Notes: generated from the sequence alone by a model not told the origin. A DNA stretch of 64,000 nucleotides from Bacillota bacterium (GCA_009780135.1 WRAP01000001.1:1-64000); one strand, 5' to 3'; shown: positions 9,961 through 20,838, counted from the first letter of the stretch. Made by a program: numbers and translations.

Positions 9961-10830
9961 TTAAAGCACAAAGCTTCTCATTCCGCTTTTTATAATTTTG
10001 GCCTCTAATACCCGTTCTTTATAAATTTCGCCGTCTAATTGGATAGAATAATTATTATTTTCGCTAGGTTCAATTACTACACTATCGCACAAAATATGAT
10101 CAACATAGGTTTGTTCTAAATGTTTGACTCTTTTGAATTTAATAAGTGCTTTCATTATTTTACCATCGGGTGGCATATGTAGTATAACTAAATTCATTTT
10201 GCCATCGTTTAATTTAGATAAAGGGCTGATTTTTAAGCCTCCTCCAAAATCTGTTCCATTACAAACGGCTATAGTAATTACTTCATGATAAGTTTTTTCT
10301 TTGCCGTCAACGCTAATATTAAACTTAAAAGGCTCAAAGTGTTTTAAACAATATAGTAGGGAAGTGAGATATGTAATTTTTCCACTTTTACCATCAGCTC
10401 TTTGTAAAACAGCAACATCTAGACCGCTTCCGGCAATGTTTAGGCAACGCTTGTTATTTATTTCTATATAATCGCTCCAAGCAGTTTTACCTTTTAATAT
10501 CATTTCAAGTGCTTTAATTGGCTTTAGGCTAAGATTTGTTGCTCTAGCATAATCATTACCTCGACCTGCAGGAATAAATCCCAATGCAGTTTTCTCAAAG
10601 TCAATAATTCCACCGAGAACTTCGCTAAATGTTCCGTCGCCACCAACAGCAATGATAGTATTAGCACCATTTTTGCATAAAACTTTAGCAATATCGGTAG
10701 CATGATTAGGTTTTGCGGTAATATGTGCTGTAAATGGCAGATTGTTTTTATAACAATAATCGCATAAAAATTTAAGTGTTTTATTGCCTAGTCCTTTGCC
10801 ACTTCTTGCATTGACGATAAAGTGTAACAT
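9961..10830 (-). CDS. Diacylglycerol/lipid kinase family protein (YegS/DgkB type)
   Basis: Family member of 289 residues with the DAGK catalytic signature: N-terminal FIVNARSGKG, GGDGTFSEVLGGI near residue 65, and PAGRGNDYAR near residue 88. C-terminal half carries the usual beta-sandwich with ICDFGGGLK-like and IQLDGE motifs (NGTDFGGGLKISP, IQLDGEIYKE). Members phosphorylate diacylglycerol or related lipids at the membrane, recycling lipid released by cell-wall polymer synthesis. The start ATG has AAAGGA at good spacing. It has its own promoter and lies downstream of the groEL terminator, so it is not part of the chaperone operon. The exact lipid substrate cannot be read from the sequence. 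Confidence 0.88.
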   Translation of the reverse strand: MLHFIVNARSGKGLGNKTLKFLCDYCYKNNLPFTAHITAKPNHATDIAKVLCKNGANTIIAVGGDGTFSEVLGGIIDFEKTALGFIPAGRGNDYARATNLSLKPIKALEMILKGKTAWSDYIEINNKRCLNIAGSGLDVAVLQRADGKSGKITYLTSLLYCLKHFEPFKFNISVDGKEKTYHEVITIAVCNGTDFGGGLKISPLSKLNDGKMNLVILHMPPDGKIMKALIKFKRVKHLEQTYVDHILCDSVVIEPSENNNYSIQLDGEIYKERVLEAKIIKSGMRSFVL

Positions 10831-10853
10831 AAATTATAGTATCCTTTAGATAA

Positions 10854-10882
10854 AGTGTAGCAAAAATTTAAAAAGAAGTCAA
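10854..10882 (-). promoter_or_regulatory. Sigma-A-type promoter of the lipid kinase gene
   Basis: Minus strand: TTGACT (10877-10882), 17-bp spacer, TACACT (10854-10859) preceded by TGC (extended -10). It is 23 bp upstream of the start codon. Confidence 0.75.
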
Positions 10883-10915
10883 GTGCTTTTGCTCTTTAGA
10901 AGTAGCGATTTAATT

Positions 10916-10950
10916 AAAAAGACGACATCATAGAATTGTGTCGTCTTTTT
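10916..10950 (-). terminator. groESL operon terminator
   Basis: Perfect 12-bp stem (10916-10927 / 10939-10950), loop of 11, with a T-run on the minus strand. It lies about 55 bases after the groEL stop and before the lipid-kinase promoter. Confidence 0.85.
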
Positions 10951-11006
10951 TTATATTATACGATGATACTGTTTTTTATAACTATACCATAGATTTAATG
11001 CTAAGC

Positions 11007-12881
<1,875 letters not shown>

Positions 12882-12916
12882 TTTGGTAGCTTTTGCAAGA
12901 TATTATTTTCACTGCT

Positions 12917-13201
12917 CTACTTAACAATCGCTAAAATGTCATTTTGACGCATAATTGTTACTTCTTTGCCGTCAATTTTAAATTCAGAGCCGGCGTAGCG
13001 AGAGTACAGCACAACATCGCCAACTTTTACCTGCATTTTGACATCTTTGCCATCTACTAGACCACCAGGCCCAACAGCTACAACCTTTGCCATTTGTGGT
13101 TTTTCTTGGTCTTTAGCAAGTAGCACAATGCCACTTTTAGTTTTTTCTTCTAATTCTGTAGCTTCAACTACAACTCTATCGAATAATGGTACAATTTTCA
13201 T
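12917..13201 (-). CDS. groES: Co-chaperonin GroES (Hsp10)
   Basis: A 94-residue lid protein that caps the GroEL ring. It has the typical start (MKIVPLFDRVVVE), the mobile loop segment around ELEEKTKSGIVL (residues 16-27), and the conserved core VVAVGPGG and GDVVLYSRYAGSEFKIDGKE. The ATG has GGAGGAAA upstream. It is the first gene of the groESL unit and has a sigma-A-type promoter and a CIRCE-like inverted repeat upstream. Confidence 0.97.
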   Translation of the reverse strand: MKIVPLFDRVVVEATELEEKTKSGIVLLAKDQEKPQMAKVVAVGPGGLVDGKDVKMQVKVGDVVLYSRYAGSEFKIDGKEVTIMRQNDILAIVK

Positions 13202-13257
13202 AAGTTATTTTCCTCCTTATTATGAAGTATATATAGGGTTACTACAAGCCGAAAAAA

Positions 13258-13284
13258 TTAGCACTGTAGCAACAAATTTGCTAA
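13258..13284. promoter_or_regulatory. CIRCE-like operator (HrcA site) upstream of groES
   Basis: The sequence TTAGCACTG, nine bases, ATTTGCTAA has the exact 9-9-9 geometry of CIRCE (TTAGCACTC-N9-GAGTGCTAA). The left half differs at one position and the right half at three. It lies directly downstream of the groES -10 box, where HrcA binding would block transcription. hrcA is not in the window. Confidence 0.75.
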
Positions 13285-13287
13285 TAT

Positions 13288-13316
13288 AGTATATGGTATT
13301 ATTTTAAGTTTTGCAA
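13288..13316 (-). promoter_or_regulatory. groESL promoter
   Basis: Minus strand: TTGCAA (13311-13316), 17-bp spacer, TATACT (13288-13293), immediately upstream of the CIRCE-like operator. Confidence 0.8.
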
Positions 13317-13403
13317 GCAAAAATTTATGGATTTGGATAGTTTTTAGTGATTTTTTGTCGAGAATAACGCATAGAAGAATTCAGCATTGCAAATGCTAAA
13401 TCA

Positions 13404-13640
13404 ATGAAAAGAAAAGTTAGTCTAATTTTAGTTACAGCTTTATTACTAGGTTGTTTTAGTGTTTTTGCTATTACTAACACAATAGGGCAGAAAGATTCCG
13501 AAGAACATATCTATACTACAGCATTGCCTTCTATAAGTGTTTTGCACACAAAAACAGATGGCGATTATATTCAAAACCGCCTAAGATTATGGATGCCAAA
13601 ATTTCCATTTTTTAGAGATAGAAGACCGTCTTTGTATTAA
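13404..13640 (+). CDS. Small secreted or membrane peptide, unknown
   Basis: A 78-residue frame with a basic N terminus and hydrophobic core (MKRKVSLILVTALLLGCFSVFA) that looks like a secretion signal. LLGC at residues 14-17 could be a weak lipobox, but a signal-peptidase I site after FAIT is equally possible. The remainder ends in WMPKFPFFRDRRPSLY, basic and proline-rich. No Shine-Dalgarno site or clear promoter is visible, and I recognise no family. It converges with the repressor gene. Confidence 0.45.
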   Translation: MKRKVSLILVTALLLGCFSVFAITNTIGQKDSEEHIYTTALPSISVLHTKTDGDYIQNRLRLWMPKFPFFRDRRPSLY

Positions 13641-13666
13641 CAATGTTCAATGATAAATGCACAACT

Positions 13667-13706
13667 CACAATTAAGGATTTATTTATATAATAAATCACA
13701 ATTGTG
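13667..13706. terminator. Inverted repeat between convergent genes
   Basis: CACAATT (13667-13673) pairs with AATTGTG (13700-13706), and inside them GATTTATT pairs with AATAAATC. It lies between the convergent small peptide and repressor genes and may terminate both. Wider similarity of the flanks (GTTCAA ... TTGAAC) suggests it belongs to an intergenic repeat. Confidence 0.45.
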
Positions 13707-13730
13707 TTTTGAACACTATTTTATTGTGCG

Positions 13731-14351
13731 TTATATTGCTCTAAATAAATAAATAACCTTACCTAATACCCGCATTCCTAATAACTGTTCTTCTTGAATT
13801 CTTACAGGGGCATATTTGTGATTGAGCGGAATAAGGTCTACATAATCGCAACCTGCTTCGTAATGTACTTTTTTTATTGTGCCGTTTTCAAAATCCTCGT
13901 AGCACACAATTGCAATATCGCCACTATCTACCGAGGTTTGTTTTAGTACCAAAACTCTATCGCCGTCTAAAAATTTAGGTGCCATACTGTCGCCCTCAAC
14001 TTCTAGCACCATAAGATCATCTTGGCTACGGCTACCGATAATAGAGCGGGGAATTTCTTGAAATTTACCACTTTCTATCTCGTCTATCATAGCTCCAAAA
14101 CCGGCTCTAACACCAGCTAGCACGGGTAGAGTTATCATTTCACTGTCGATACCGCTTTTTGCACCCAAAAGATGATCAACCGATACATTAAAGTGCTGAG
14201 CAATTCGCATAAGCATATTAGCAGGCGGACGGCGAGAGCCGCTCTCCCACATCGCAACACTAGCTAACGATACATCAAAAAGGTTACTAAAATCTCCCTG
14301 AGTTAGACTAAATTTTCGCCTAAGTTCTTTTATTTTTGTAGCAAAATCCAT
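13731..14351 (-). CDS. XRE-family repressor with S24/LexA-type peptidase domain
   Basis: I take the start at the ATG giving MDFATKIKEL (206 residues); the longer frame upstream lacks a better start. Residues 1-65 are an HTH_3 domain (LRRKFSLTQGDFSNLFDVSLASVAMWESGSRRPP). Residues about 85-200 form an S24 peptidase/LexA-CI C-terminal domain with the nucleophile context VEGDSMAP and a lysine later (GDRVLVLKQTSVDSGDIAIV / NGTIKKVHY). Such proteins repress target genes and can self-cleave after RecA activation. An apparent promoter is overlapped by two copies of a 17-bp site, which suggests autoregulation. No phage genes are adjacent. Confidence 0.85.
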   Translation of the reverse strand: MDFATKIKELRRKFSLTQGDFSNLFDVSLASVAMWESGSRRPPANMLMRIAQHFNVSVDHLLGAKSGIDSEMITLPVLAGVRAGFGAMIDEIESGKFQEIPRSIIGSRSQDDLMVLEVEGDSMAPKFLDGDRVLVLKQTSVDSGDIAIVCYEDFENGTIKKVHYEAGCDYVDLIPLNHKYAPVRIQEEQLLGMRVLGKVIYLFRAI

Positions 14352-14418
14352 ATTTTTTATAAGGTATATAAAACACCTAATCTCCTTATGTCTGCCGAAA
14401 AGCGACAGATTCAAGAAT

Positions 14419-14466
14419 AAAATATCACATTTTGTAGTGTTTGTCAACTAAAAAATCACATCTTGT
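14419..14466 (-). promoter_or_regulatory. Repressor-gene promoter with two direct-repeat operators
   Basis: Minus strand TTGACA (14442-14447), 17 bp, TATTTT (14419-14424). Two near-identical 17-bp sites, + strand AAAATATCACATTTTGT (14419-14435) and AAAAAATCACATCTTGT (14450-14466), differ at two positions and lie 31 bp apart, about three helical turns. One covers the -10 and the other abuts the -35. Confidence 0.65.
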
Positions 14467-14490
14467 CAAAGTATAAAGTTATAGTTTAAT

Positions 14491-15582
14491 TTACCAACTC
14501 TCATACTCAATTAGCGTATGTTCAACTCTATAAGCAAAGGTGCCATCGGGATTAAAAACCTGATGACCGTACCAAAGTATAAGGCGACTGGTTTCTATAT
14601 TATTATTTTCTATATTCATGTCACTAAACCTTAAATCAGGGCGAGACATAAATATATGGTGTGCAGGTCCGGATGGATTATTGCCGGCGCCAAACGAAGC
14701 AGTTACTTGCATAACAGGAATTCGATGTGTATATTCTTCTGCATCATCGTTTTTAGTGCTTTCAATATCCTCTGTAAAATCCAATAAAAATGGGTCTACT
14801 TGCATAGAAGCTACCATAGACGAACTAGAAGCGATAACGCCGATATTAGCACCGCTGTCTCTAATATAACTCTCTAACGGATGGTGAATAGCAAACGAAA
14901 CATTTCCGCCTGGAACTAAATTAGCAAAGCCTCTTAGTAAAATAAAAAATTGTTCATTGCAAAACACTGTGCCGGAGGGGATAGTAAATGTTTGTTCAGG
15001 ATTTATCCACTCGCCGTGTTCATTTTTTCTAACTCTAACTCTTGAAGTTCTGGTTATAAAATCAGATTCAAAATAGTAACTGTTATTAAATAAAAAAATA
15101 CCGTTTTCATTATATCTATTTCCTAAATTTACATCTTTTCTACTACGCAAGGGAGTAAAACCATTTCGCATAAAAGTAACAGTACTAGTAATTTCATCTA
15201 TTGCACCCCGATTTTCGTTTACTAGTGCGTTATCTTCCCATCTAACAATGAAATTAGTTGTTAATCTAATGCGGTTTTCAACTTGACCATTAGCAATATA
15301 ATTAAAACCTTCTAGCTTTTGCACCATTTCGCCGTTGCCTAAAATCGGTTCTATAGCACCACCATCTTCGTCTCTTACGATTTCGCCATGTTCATTTCTT
15401 AAAAAGGCTCCGTAAATTCTTATTTGATAGGTTTTTGTTTCTCTAATAAAATCGGCAGTTCCAAACGGAGCTTCGGGCAGTAGTGGTTGCGAAAACACAG
15501 GAGTTCCGCAACCTACAAAAAATATAACCGTAAACAATACGGAAAAAATTATTGTTATAAATTTAATTGAATTCTTTTTCAT
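14491..15582 (-). CDS. Lipoprotein of unknown function
   Basis: Start chosen at the ATG giving MKKNSIKFITIIF (363 residues) rather than an upstream TTG, because it begins a standard lipoprotein signal: Lys-rich N terminus, hydrophobic core, lipobox FVGC with Cys25. The mature part is rich in beta-strand-like segments and aromatic residues (for example YYFESDFITRTSRVRVRKNEHG, split here only by description) and contains no motif I recognise. It is expected on the outer face of the membrane. It is a single gene between the divergent DegV gene and the repressor. Confidence 0.7.
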   Translation of the reverse strand: MKKNSIKFITIIFSVLFTVIFFVGCGTPVFSQPLLPEAPFGTADFIRETKTYQIRIYGAFLRNEHGEIVRDEDGGAIEPILGNGEMVQKLEGFNYIANGQVENRIRLTTNFIVRWEDNALVNENRGAIDEITSTVTFMRNGFTPLRSRKDVNLGNRYNENGIFLFNNSYYFESDFITRTSRVRVRKNEHGEWINPEQTFTIPSGTVFCNEQFFILLRGFANLVPGGNVSFAIHHPLESYIRDSGANIGVIASSSSMVASMQVDPFLLDFTEDIESTKNDDAEEYTHRIPVMQVTASFGAGNNPSGPAHHIFMSRPDLRFSDMNIENNNIETSRLILWYGHQVFNPDGTFAYRVEHTLIEYESW

Positions 15583-15711
15583 AATGACTCTAAATTTCCC
15601 CAACCTTAACAATACTAAAATTATTTATATAAGTAAAGCAATTTTTTATAATGAAAAACTGATGTAAGATATAGTATTCTTTATAATTTTATAGAAAATT
15701 TAACTTACTGC

Positions 15712-15741
15712 TTGACGGTAAGATTTATATTATAGTAATAT
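15712..15741 (+). promoter_or_regulatory. Promoter of the DegV-family gene
   Basis: TTGACG (15712-15717), 18-bp spacer, TAATAT (15736-15741), 43 bp upstream of the chosen start. Confidence 0.6.
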
Positions 15742-15784
15742 TGAAGTGTACGAGTTTGATTTTTCTTTCGGCATATTCAACATT

Positions 15785-16606
15785 ATGATAACAATTGTTA
15801 GTGATAGTTCTATAGCGTTAAGTAAACGAGAAGCAGATGAAATGGGTGTAGTTATTGTGCCTATGAATTATGTAGTTGATGGCAAAAGTTATTTAGAATA
15901 TTATTCTAATGCTTTGGATGCTGTAGATAAAATTAAAGTGGGGACTTATAAAACATCTACCTCACAACCGCCAATAGAGATGTTTGCGAATTGTTTTAGA
16001 GATTTAGTAGCGAAGAAAAGTCAGGTACTTTGTTTTACAATTTCTGGTAGACTTAGCGGTACATTTTCCAGTGCTAAAATTGCGTCTAATGATATAGATA
16101 GCGATAACATAAGAATAGTTGATACGCTATCAGCGACAGGTGCGATTAGGTTATTAGTGCTTAGAGCAAAGGAGTTAATAGCTAAAGGGTTGTTGTTAGA
16201 TGAAATTTATTCAATTTTGAATGCCGAGCGAGATAGGTTAGGCAACGCTTTTTCGGTAGAGAATATGGAACCGTTAAAGCGTAGCGGAAGGCTTGGATTT
16301 GTTCGTCAGTCGGTTAGTACGATACTTAATATTAGACCGCTTTTACAATTCAAAAACGGTAGCTTAGAGTGCGTCGGGTTTTTAAGAGGCAAAAGAAATC
16401 AAGGCGAAAAATTATTAGAGTTAGTGCCTAATAAAGCTAAGCAAATTATTGTTCAGCATATAGATAACGAGCAAGGTGCTAATGAACTTGCTGAATTAGT
16501 TATAAAAAGATTTCCTGAGATAGAATCGCCGATTATTACTTCCGTTGGCCCTGTATTAGCTATACATATAGGAATACCGGCTATTGGATTAGCGTGGACA
16601 CTTTAA
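15785..16606 (+). CDS. DegV family fatty-acid-binding protein
   Basis: A 273-residue protein starting MITIVSDSSIALSKREAD, the typical DegV opening; the upstream in-frame start (15746) adds 13 atypical residues and was rejected. Conserved blocks include TSTSQPPIEMF, FTISGRLSGTFSSAK with the fatty-acid-binding serine region, DTLSATGA, MEPLKRSGR and the C-terminal GPVLAIHIGIPAIGLAW. DegV/FakB proteins bind an acyl chain and present it to the kinase FakA for phosphorylation; no fakA is adjacent. No Shine-Dalgarno site is obvious. Confidence 0.9.
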   Translation: MITIVSDSSIALSKREADEMGVVIVPMNYVVDGKSYLEYYSNALDAVDKIKVGTYKTSTSQPPIEMFANCFRDLVAKKSQVLCFTISGRLSGTFSSAKIASNDIDSDNIRIVDTLSATGAIRLLVLRAKELIAKGLLLDEIYSILNAERDRLGNAFSVENMEPLKRSGRLGFVRQSVSTILNIRPLLQFKNGSLECVGFLRGKRNQGEKLLELVPNKAKQIIVQHIDNEQGANELAELVIKRFPEIESPIITSVGPVLAIHIGIPAIGLAWTL

Positions 16607-16609
16607 TTC

Positions 16610-16708
16610 AACTCGAGTTAGAAATGAGACAAATGAGTAATGGTTGATTTATTTTATCTAATATAAATAAGTCCGAAATTTCTCATTCCTAATTTCTCGT
16701 TTCTTATT
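16610..16708. repeat. AATGAG-family intergenic inverted repeat, copy A
   Basis: Starts with AACTCGAGTTAGAAATGAG and ends with an inverted arm of the ATTTCTCATT...CTAATTTCTC type. Its first 28 bases (16610-16637) are an exact reverse complement of 54181-54208 in copy C. It lies between degV-like and mutS. Confidence 0.75.
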
Positions 16709-16746
16709 GTAAACAAAAACAATAAAACACAAAAGAGATAAAAACT

Positions 16747-19347
16747 ATGCCCTTATCACCAATGATGCAACAATATGTAGATACAAAGGAATTGTATCCT
16801 GATGCTTTACTTTTTTTTAGAGTGGGCGATTTTTACGAGTTGTATTTTGAGGATGCTGTTGTTGCTTCTAAAGAGTTAGATATTATTTTAACAGGCAGAG
16901 ATTGTGGACTTGAAAAGCGGATAGAGATGAGCGGTGTTCCTTTTCATTCGGTAGAGCCATATATTGCTAAACTGGTAGAAAAAGGTTATAAGGTGGCGAT
17001 TTGCGAGCAAACTGCTAGCTCCGATGGCAAAAAAGGGAGTTTATTTAAGCGAGAAGTGGTTCGTATTGTTACCCCTGGTACGCTAATAGATAGCCCGCTA
17101 TTACAAGACGAAAAAAATAACTATATAGCAAGTGTTTATCACGATGGCACAAATGTAGCTGTAGCATGGAGCGACATCTCGACTGGCGAATTTAATTTTG
17201 AATTTATTCAAGCTCCTGTAGCTCTAGCTTTAGGTGAAATTCTAACTAGAATAAGTCCTAGCGAGATTATTTGTAACGAGAGAATGCTTATAGAAAGCGT
17301 TAATTTATCAATTGTAAAATTTGGAATGGTTTGCCCGTTTACAATTTTTGACGAATTAGCTTTTGAGGTTACTAACGCTACCGAACTGGCAATGAGGCAA
17401 TTTAAAGGCGAGGCACTTAATAAAATCAAAAAACACTCTACAGTTATTTGTAGTGTTGGGGGGCTACTTGCCTACATAGAAAAAACTCAAAAACAATCTC
17501 TAAAGCATATTGTAGATGCAGAAGCAGGTGCCGCTAGCGATACTATGTATATAGGATTAACGGCGAGAAGAGCATTAGAACTTACCGAAAATACAGCGGA
17601 GAACACTAAAAAAGGTTCGCTCCTTTGGCTTATTGATAAAACTTCTACTAAAGTTGGTGCTAGAAAATTACGCAAAATTATACTTGAGCCAAGTATAGAT
17701 GAAAAACAAATAAATGCCAGATTAGATGCGGTTGAGGAGTTGCTTAACGATCGCACAAGAGATAAGCTAAAGGAAATACTAGAAAACTTTGTAGATATAG
17801 AAAGAGTGGTGGGTAAAATTTCTATAGGTAGTATTGTACCGAAAGTGGTTTTGAGTTTTGCATATACGCTATCTAATATTAAGCACCTAAAGCAGATTTT
17901 ATCAATTAGCAATTCTCTGCTTCTTAAAAAAATTGAAAGCAGATTAGAAGATCTACCGCAAATTTATGAACATATAATTTCGGCGATTCGTCCTGATAGC
18001 CCAATGCACCTAAGAGATGGCGGAGTTTTTAAAGAAGGTTATAATAAAGAATTAGACGAATGCCTTAATATTCACAACACTACGCACGAGATAATACGCA
18101 ATTTAGAATCTGCTGAGCGTATAGAAACAGGCTTTAAGGTACTTAAAATTGATTTTACCCGCAATTTTGGATATTATATAGAATTGCCACGAAGCTATAG
18201 TGATAAAGTTCCGTTTAGGTACATTCGCCGTCAAACACTCAAAAATGCCGAGCGTTACACAACTGAAGAATTAAAATCCTTAGAGGACAAAATTTTATCA
18301 GCCAGCGATAAATCAATTACCTTAGAGCAAGAATTGTATAAATCGTTATTAGAGTTTTTGGCTAAATATATAGAAAAGTTTTTGCATCTAAGCAATGCTT
18401 TAGCTGAGTTAGATATATTGCTTAGCCATGCAACCGTAGCTAAAACATATAAGTTTACTAAACCGAATATCGCAAATAATATAACTGCTCTAAAAATCGA
18501 AGAGGGCAAACATCCTGTAGTTGAAAAATTGTTGCAGGGCGAGCCTTTTGTTCCTAATAATACACTTTTAGATAGTGATAATAACCGTATTATGCTTATC
18601 ACAGGGCCTAATATGGCAGGTAAAAGTGTGTATATGCGTCAAACAGCAGTTATAACGGTGCTTGCTCATATCGGTAGTTTTGTGCCGGCAAAGGTGGCGA
18701 GCGTGCCAATAACAGATAGGATTTTTACTAGGGTTGGTGCTAGCGACGATTTACATACGGGTAGAAGTACCTTTATGGTGGAAATGAGTGAGATGAGCGA
18801 CATACTGTGTAATATGTCAGACAGAAGCCTTATTTTGTTAGATGAGATTGGCAGAGGCACAGCTACATACGACGGGCTTAGTATAGCGTGGGCGATACTG
18901 GAGCATTTAGCGGTAAATAGTAGAGCAAAGATTTTATTCTCGACCCATTATCACGAATTAACTGCATTAGAGGGAATGCAAGGTTGTATAAAAAATTATA
19001 AACTTTCGCTTAAAGAGTTAGGTGGTTCGATAGTTTTTTTAAGAAAGCTATTGCGTGGGCAAGCAAACAAAAGTTTCGGTATAGAGGTAGCATCTCTTAG
19101 CGGATTGCCTAAAGACATTTTAGACAGGGCAAGAGAGATTTTAAATAAATTAGAAACCACCGATACTAAACGCTACGAAAAAATAACTATTGGCGGTAGT
19201 GCACAGCAAATTATACAGCAAGATATGTTTGTTACAAATAAACAAACCGAAATTGAAAAAATTCTACTCGAGCTTGACATCGACAACACCTCTCCAAGAT
19301 TAGCATTAGAAATTTTATCAGACTTAAAAGAAAAGGTTGGCAAATAA
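16747..19347 (+). CDS. mutS: DNA mismatch repair protein MutS
   Basis: Mismatch-recognition ATPase of 866 residues. The N terminus carries the mismatch-contacting FYELYFEDA (F-x-E motif in GDFYELYFEDA). The clamp and lever domains follow, then the ATPase: Walker A GPNMAGKS near residue 620, the STFMVEM motif, Walker B LILLDEIGRGTATYDG and FSTHYHEL. The signature reads GRGTATYDG where GRGTSTYDG is usual, a mild change. mutL is not in the window. The gene follows a repeat element and is 111 bp upstream of serS in the same direction. Confidence 0.97.
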   Translation: MPLSPMMQQYVDTKELYPDALLFFRVGDFYELYFEDAVVASKELDIILTGRDCGLEKRIEMSGVPFHSVEPYIAKLVEKGYKVAICEQTASSDGKKGSLFKREVVRIVTPGTLIDSPLLQDEKNNYIASVYHDGTNVAVAWSDISTGEFNFEFIQAPVALALGEILTRISPSEIICNERMLIESVNLSIVKFGMVCPFTIFDELAFEVTNATELAMRQFKGEALNKIKKHSTVICSVGGLLAYIEKTQKQSLKHIVDAEAGAASDTMYIGLTARRALELTENTAENTKKGSLLWLIDKTSTKVGARKLRKIILEPSIDEKQINARLDAVEELLNDRTRDKLKEILENFVDIERVVGKISIGSIVPKVVLSFAYTLSNIKHLKQILSISNSLLLKKIESRLEDLPQIYEHIISAIRPDSPMHLRDGGVFKEGYNKELDECLNIHNTTHEIIRNLESAERIETGFKVLKIDFTRNFGYYIELPRSYSDKVPFRYIRRQTLKNAERYTTEELKSLEDKILSASDKSITLEQELYKSLLEFLAKYIEKFLHLSNALAELDILLSHATVAKTYKFTKPNIANNITALKIEEGKHPVVEKLLQGEPFVPNNTLLDSDNNRIMLITGPNMAGKSVYMRQTAVITVLAHIGSFVPAKVASVPITDRIFTRVGASDDLHTGRSTFMVEMSEMSDILCNMSDRSLILLDEIGRGTATYDGLSIAWAILEHLAVNSRAKILFSTHYHELTALEGMQGCIKNYKLSLKELGGSIVFLRKLLRGQANKSFGIEVASLSGLPKDILDRAREILNKLETTDTKRYEKITIGGSAQQIIQQDMFVTNKQTEIEKILLELDIDNTSPRLALEILSDLKEKVGK

Positions 19348-19458
19348 AACAAGTAATCAAGAATAATTTATTTACACTTTACAATAGGATAGTTCTATGT
19401 TAAAATAAATCCTATTCCCTTTAAGGTGTTGTTAAAATAATATAAAGGAAACATCATT

Positions 19459-20694
19459 ATGATAGATACAAACAGAATTTTTACAGATAAAAAGGCTCTA
19501 GTAGAGGGCTTAGCTAAAAAGGGCTACGACACAAAAAAGATTGATGAGTTAGAAAAACTTATCATTAAAAGCCGAGAGGCGACTGCCGAGGTAGAAGGTC
19601 TTAGACGAGAACGCAACGCAATTCAAGCGGACAAAAATGTTTCTAACGAGGATAAAAGAGCATTAAGGGACAAAATTGTTGCATTAGAAGCAATCCTAGA
19701 GCCGCTTAAAAATCAAATTGACGAACTGCTTTTAGATATTCCTAACACTCCCGATGCGGATGCTCCCATTGGTAAGGATGAGAAGGACAATAAGGTTATT
19801 TTAGAGACAAAAACATATTATAAATGTCCGGCACCAAAACCACAACCTCATTGGGATATAGCTAAAAAACTCGACATATTAGATATTGAGCTTGCTAGCA
19901 AAGTATCGGGCAGTATGTTTGCTTTTTATAAAGGCAAGGGTGCAAGGCTTCTCCGTGCGCTTGTTAGCTATGCACTTGAGCTTAATGGCGATAAATATGT
20001 AGAGATGATACCGCCTCATATGGTAAGCTCTAAATCCTTCGGCTTTACAGGTCATTTACCAAAGTTTGCCGATGACCAATATAAAGCAAGTCAGGACGAT
20101 TTGTGGCTTATTCCTACCGCCGAGGTTCCGCTAACGGCCAGCTTTGCTAACACAACTTTTGATGTAGCTGAATTGCCTAAACGGGTTATGGGTTACTCCG
20201 TTTGTTTTAGACGAGAGGCTGGAAGTGCCGGTAAGGATACGAGGGGACTGCAACGCTTGCACGAGTTTCATAAGGTGGAGGTTGTAAAAATAGCGGAACC
20301 CAGCACTTGTGAAAAAGAGTTAAAGGATATGCTGGAGGATTGCTTAGCGCCGATTAAAGCGTTGGAGCTACAGTATCGAATTGTAGATTTATGTACGGGC
20401 GATATGGGTGATAAGTACGGGAGATGTTATGACATCGAGGTATTTAGCCCTGGTGTTGGTAAGTGGTTAGAGGTTAGTAGCGTTGGTCATTTTAGCGATT
20501 ATCAAGCAAGGAGAGCTGGTATTAAGTATAAAGGCGATGGCGGTAAAAAAGGCGTTGCATATACGCTAAACGGCTCCGGTTTAGCAACTCCAAGAGTTTG
20601 GACAGCCATAGTAGAAACCTACCAACAACCAGACGGCAGTGTAGTAGTACCAAAAGTGCTTGTGCCGTATATGGGTTGTGAGGTTATAAAGTAA
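19459..20694 (+). CDS. serS: Seryl-tRNA synthetase
   Basis: Class II synthetase charging tRNA-Ser, 411 residues. An N-terminal tRNA-binding coiled coil spans roughly residues 25-105. The catalytic core has TAEVPLT, motif 2 FRREAGSAGKDTRGLQRLHE and motif 3 NGSGLATPRVWTAIVETYQ. The motif-3 segment reads LATPRV rather than the more common LAVGRT, a variant known from other lineages. AAAGGA precedes the ATG. A short AATAGGAT/ATCCTATT inverted repeat lies in the leader, but I see no T-box. Confidence 0.96.
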   Translation: MIDTNRIFTDKKALVEGLAKKGYDTKKIDELEKLIIKSREATAEVEGLRRERNAIQADKNVSNEDKRALRDKIVALEAILEPLKNQIDELLLDIPNTPDADAPIGKDEKDNKVILETKTYYKCPAPKPQPHWDIAKKLDILDIELASKVSGSMFAFYKGKGARLLRALVSYALELNGDKYVEMIPPHMVSSKSFGFTGHLPKFADDQYKASQDDLWLIPTAEVPLTASFANTTFDVAELPKRVMGYSVCFRREAGSAGKDTRGLQRLHEFHKVEVVKIAEPSTCEKELKDMLEDCLAPIKALELQYRIVDLCTGDMGDKYGRCYDIEVFSPGVGKWLEVSSVGHFSDYQARRAGIKYKGDGGKKGVAYTLNGSGLATPRVWTAIVETYQQPDGSVVVPKVLVPYMGCEVIK

Positions 20695-20800
20695 TAAGCC
20701 GTCTAGCATAAACATTTACCTTTCTAAAAATATTATTAGTTCGGCAAAGCATTATAAGTGTTAATTCGTTAATAGATAAACTAAGCTAAACTTATTGCTT

Positions 20801-20838
20801 AAACTGTAGGGGGCGATTACTAATTGCCCGCACTTCAT
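20801..20838. repeat. GTAGGGGCG-type palindromic repeat, copy 1
   Basis: CTGTAGGGGGCGAT ... ATTGCCCGCAC forms an imperfect palindrome immediately before the isochorismatase-fold gene. It shares its AAACTGTAG start with the copy at 32775. The rest of 20695-20800 shows nothing else I can name. Confidence 0.5.

Noticed and set aside
14618-14869. Plus-strand frame over the lipoprotein gene
   Set aside because: Antisense shadow, no Shine-Dalgarno site.
19348-19458. Possible T-box before serS
   Set aside because: No T-box consensus or specifier region; only a short AATAGGAT/ATCCTATT dyad.
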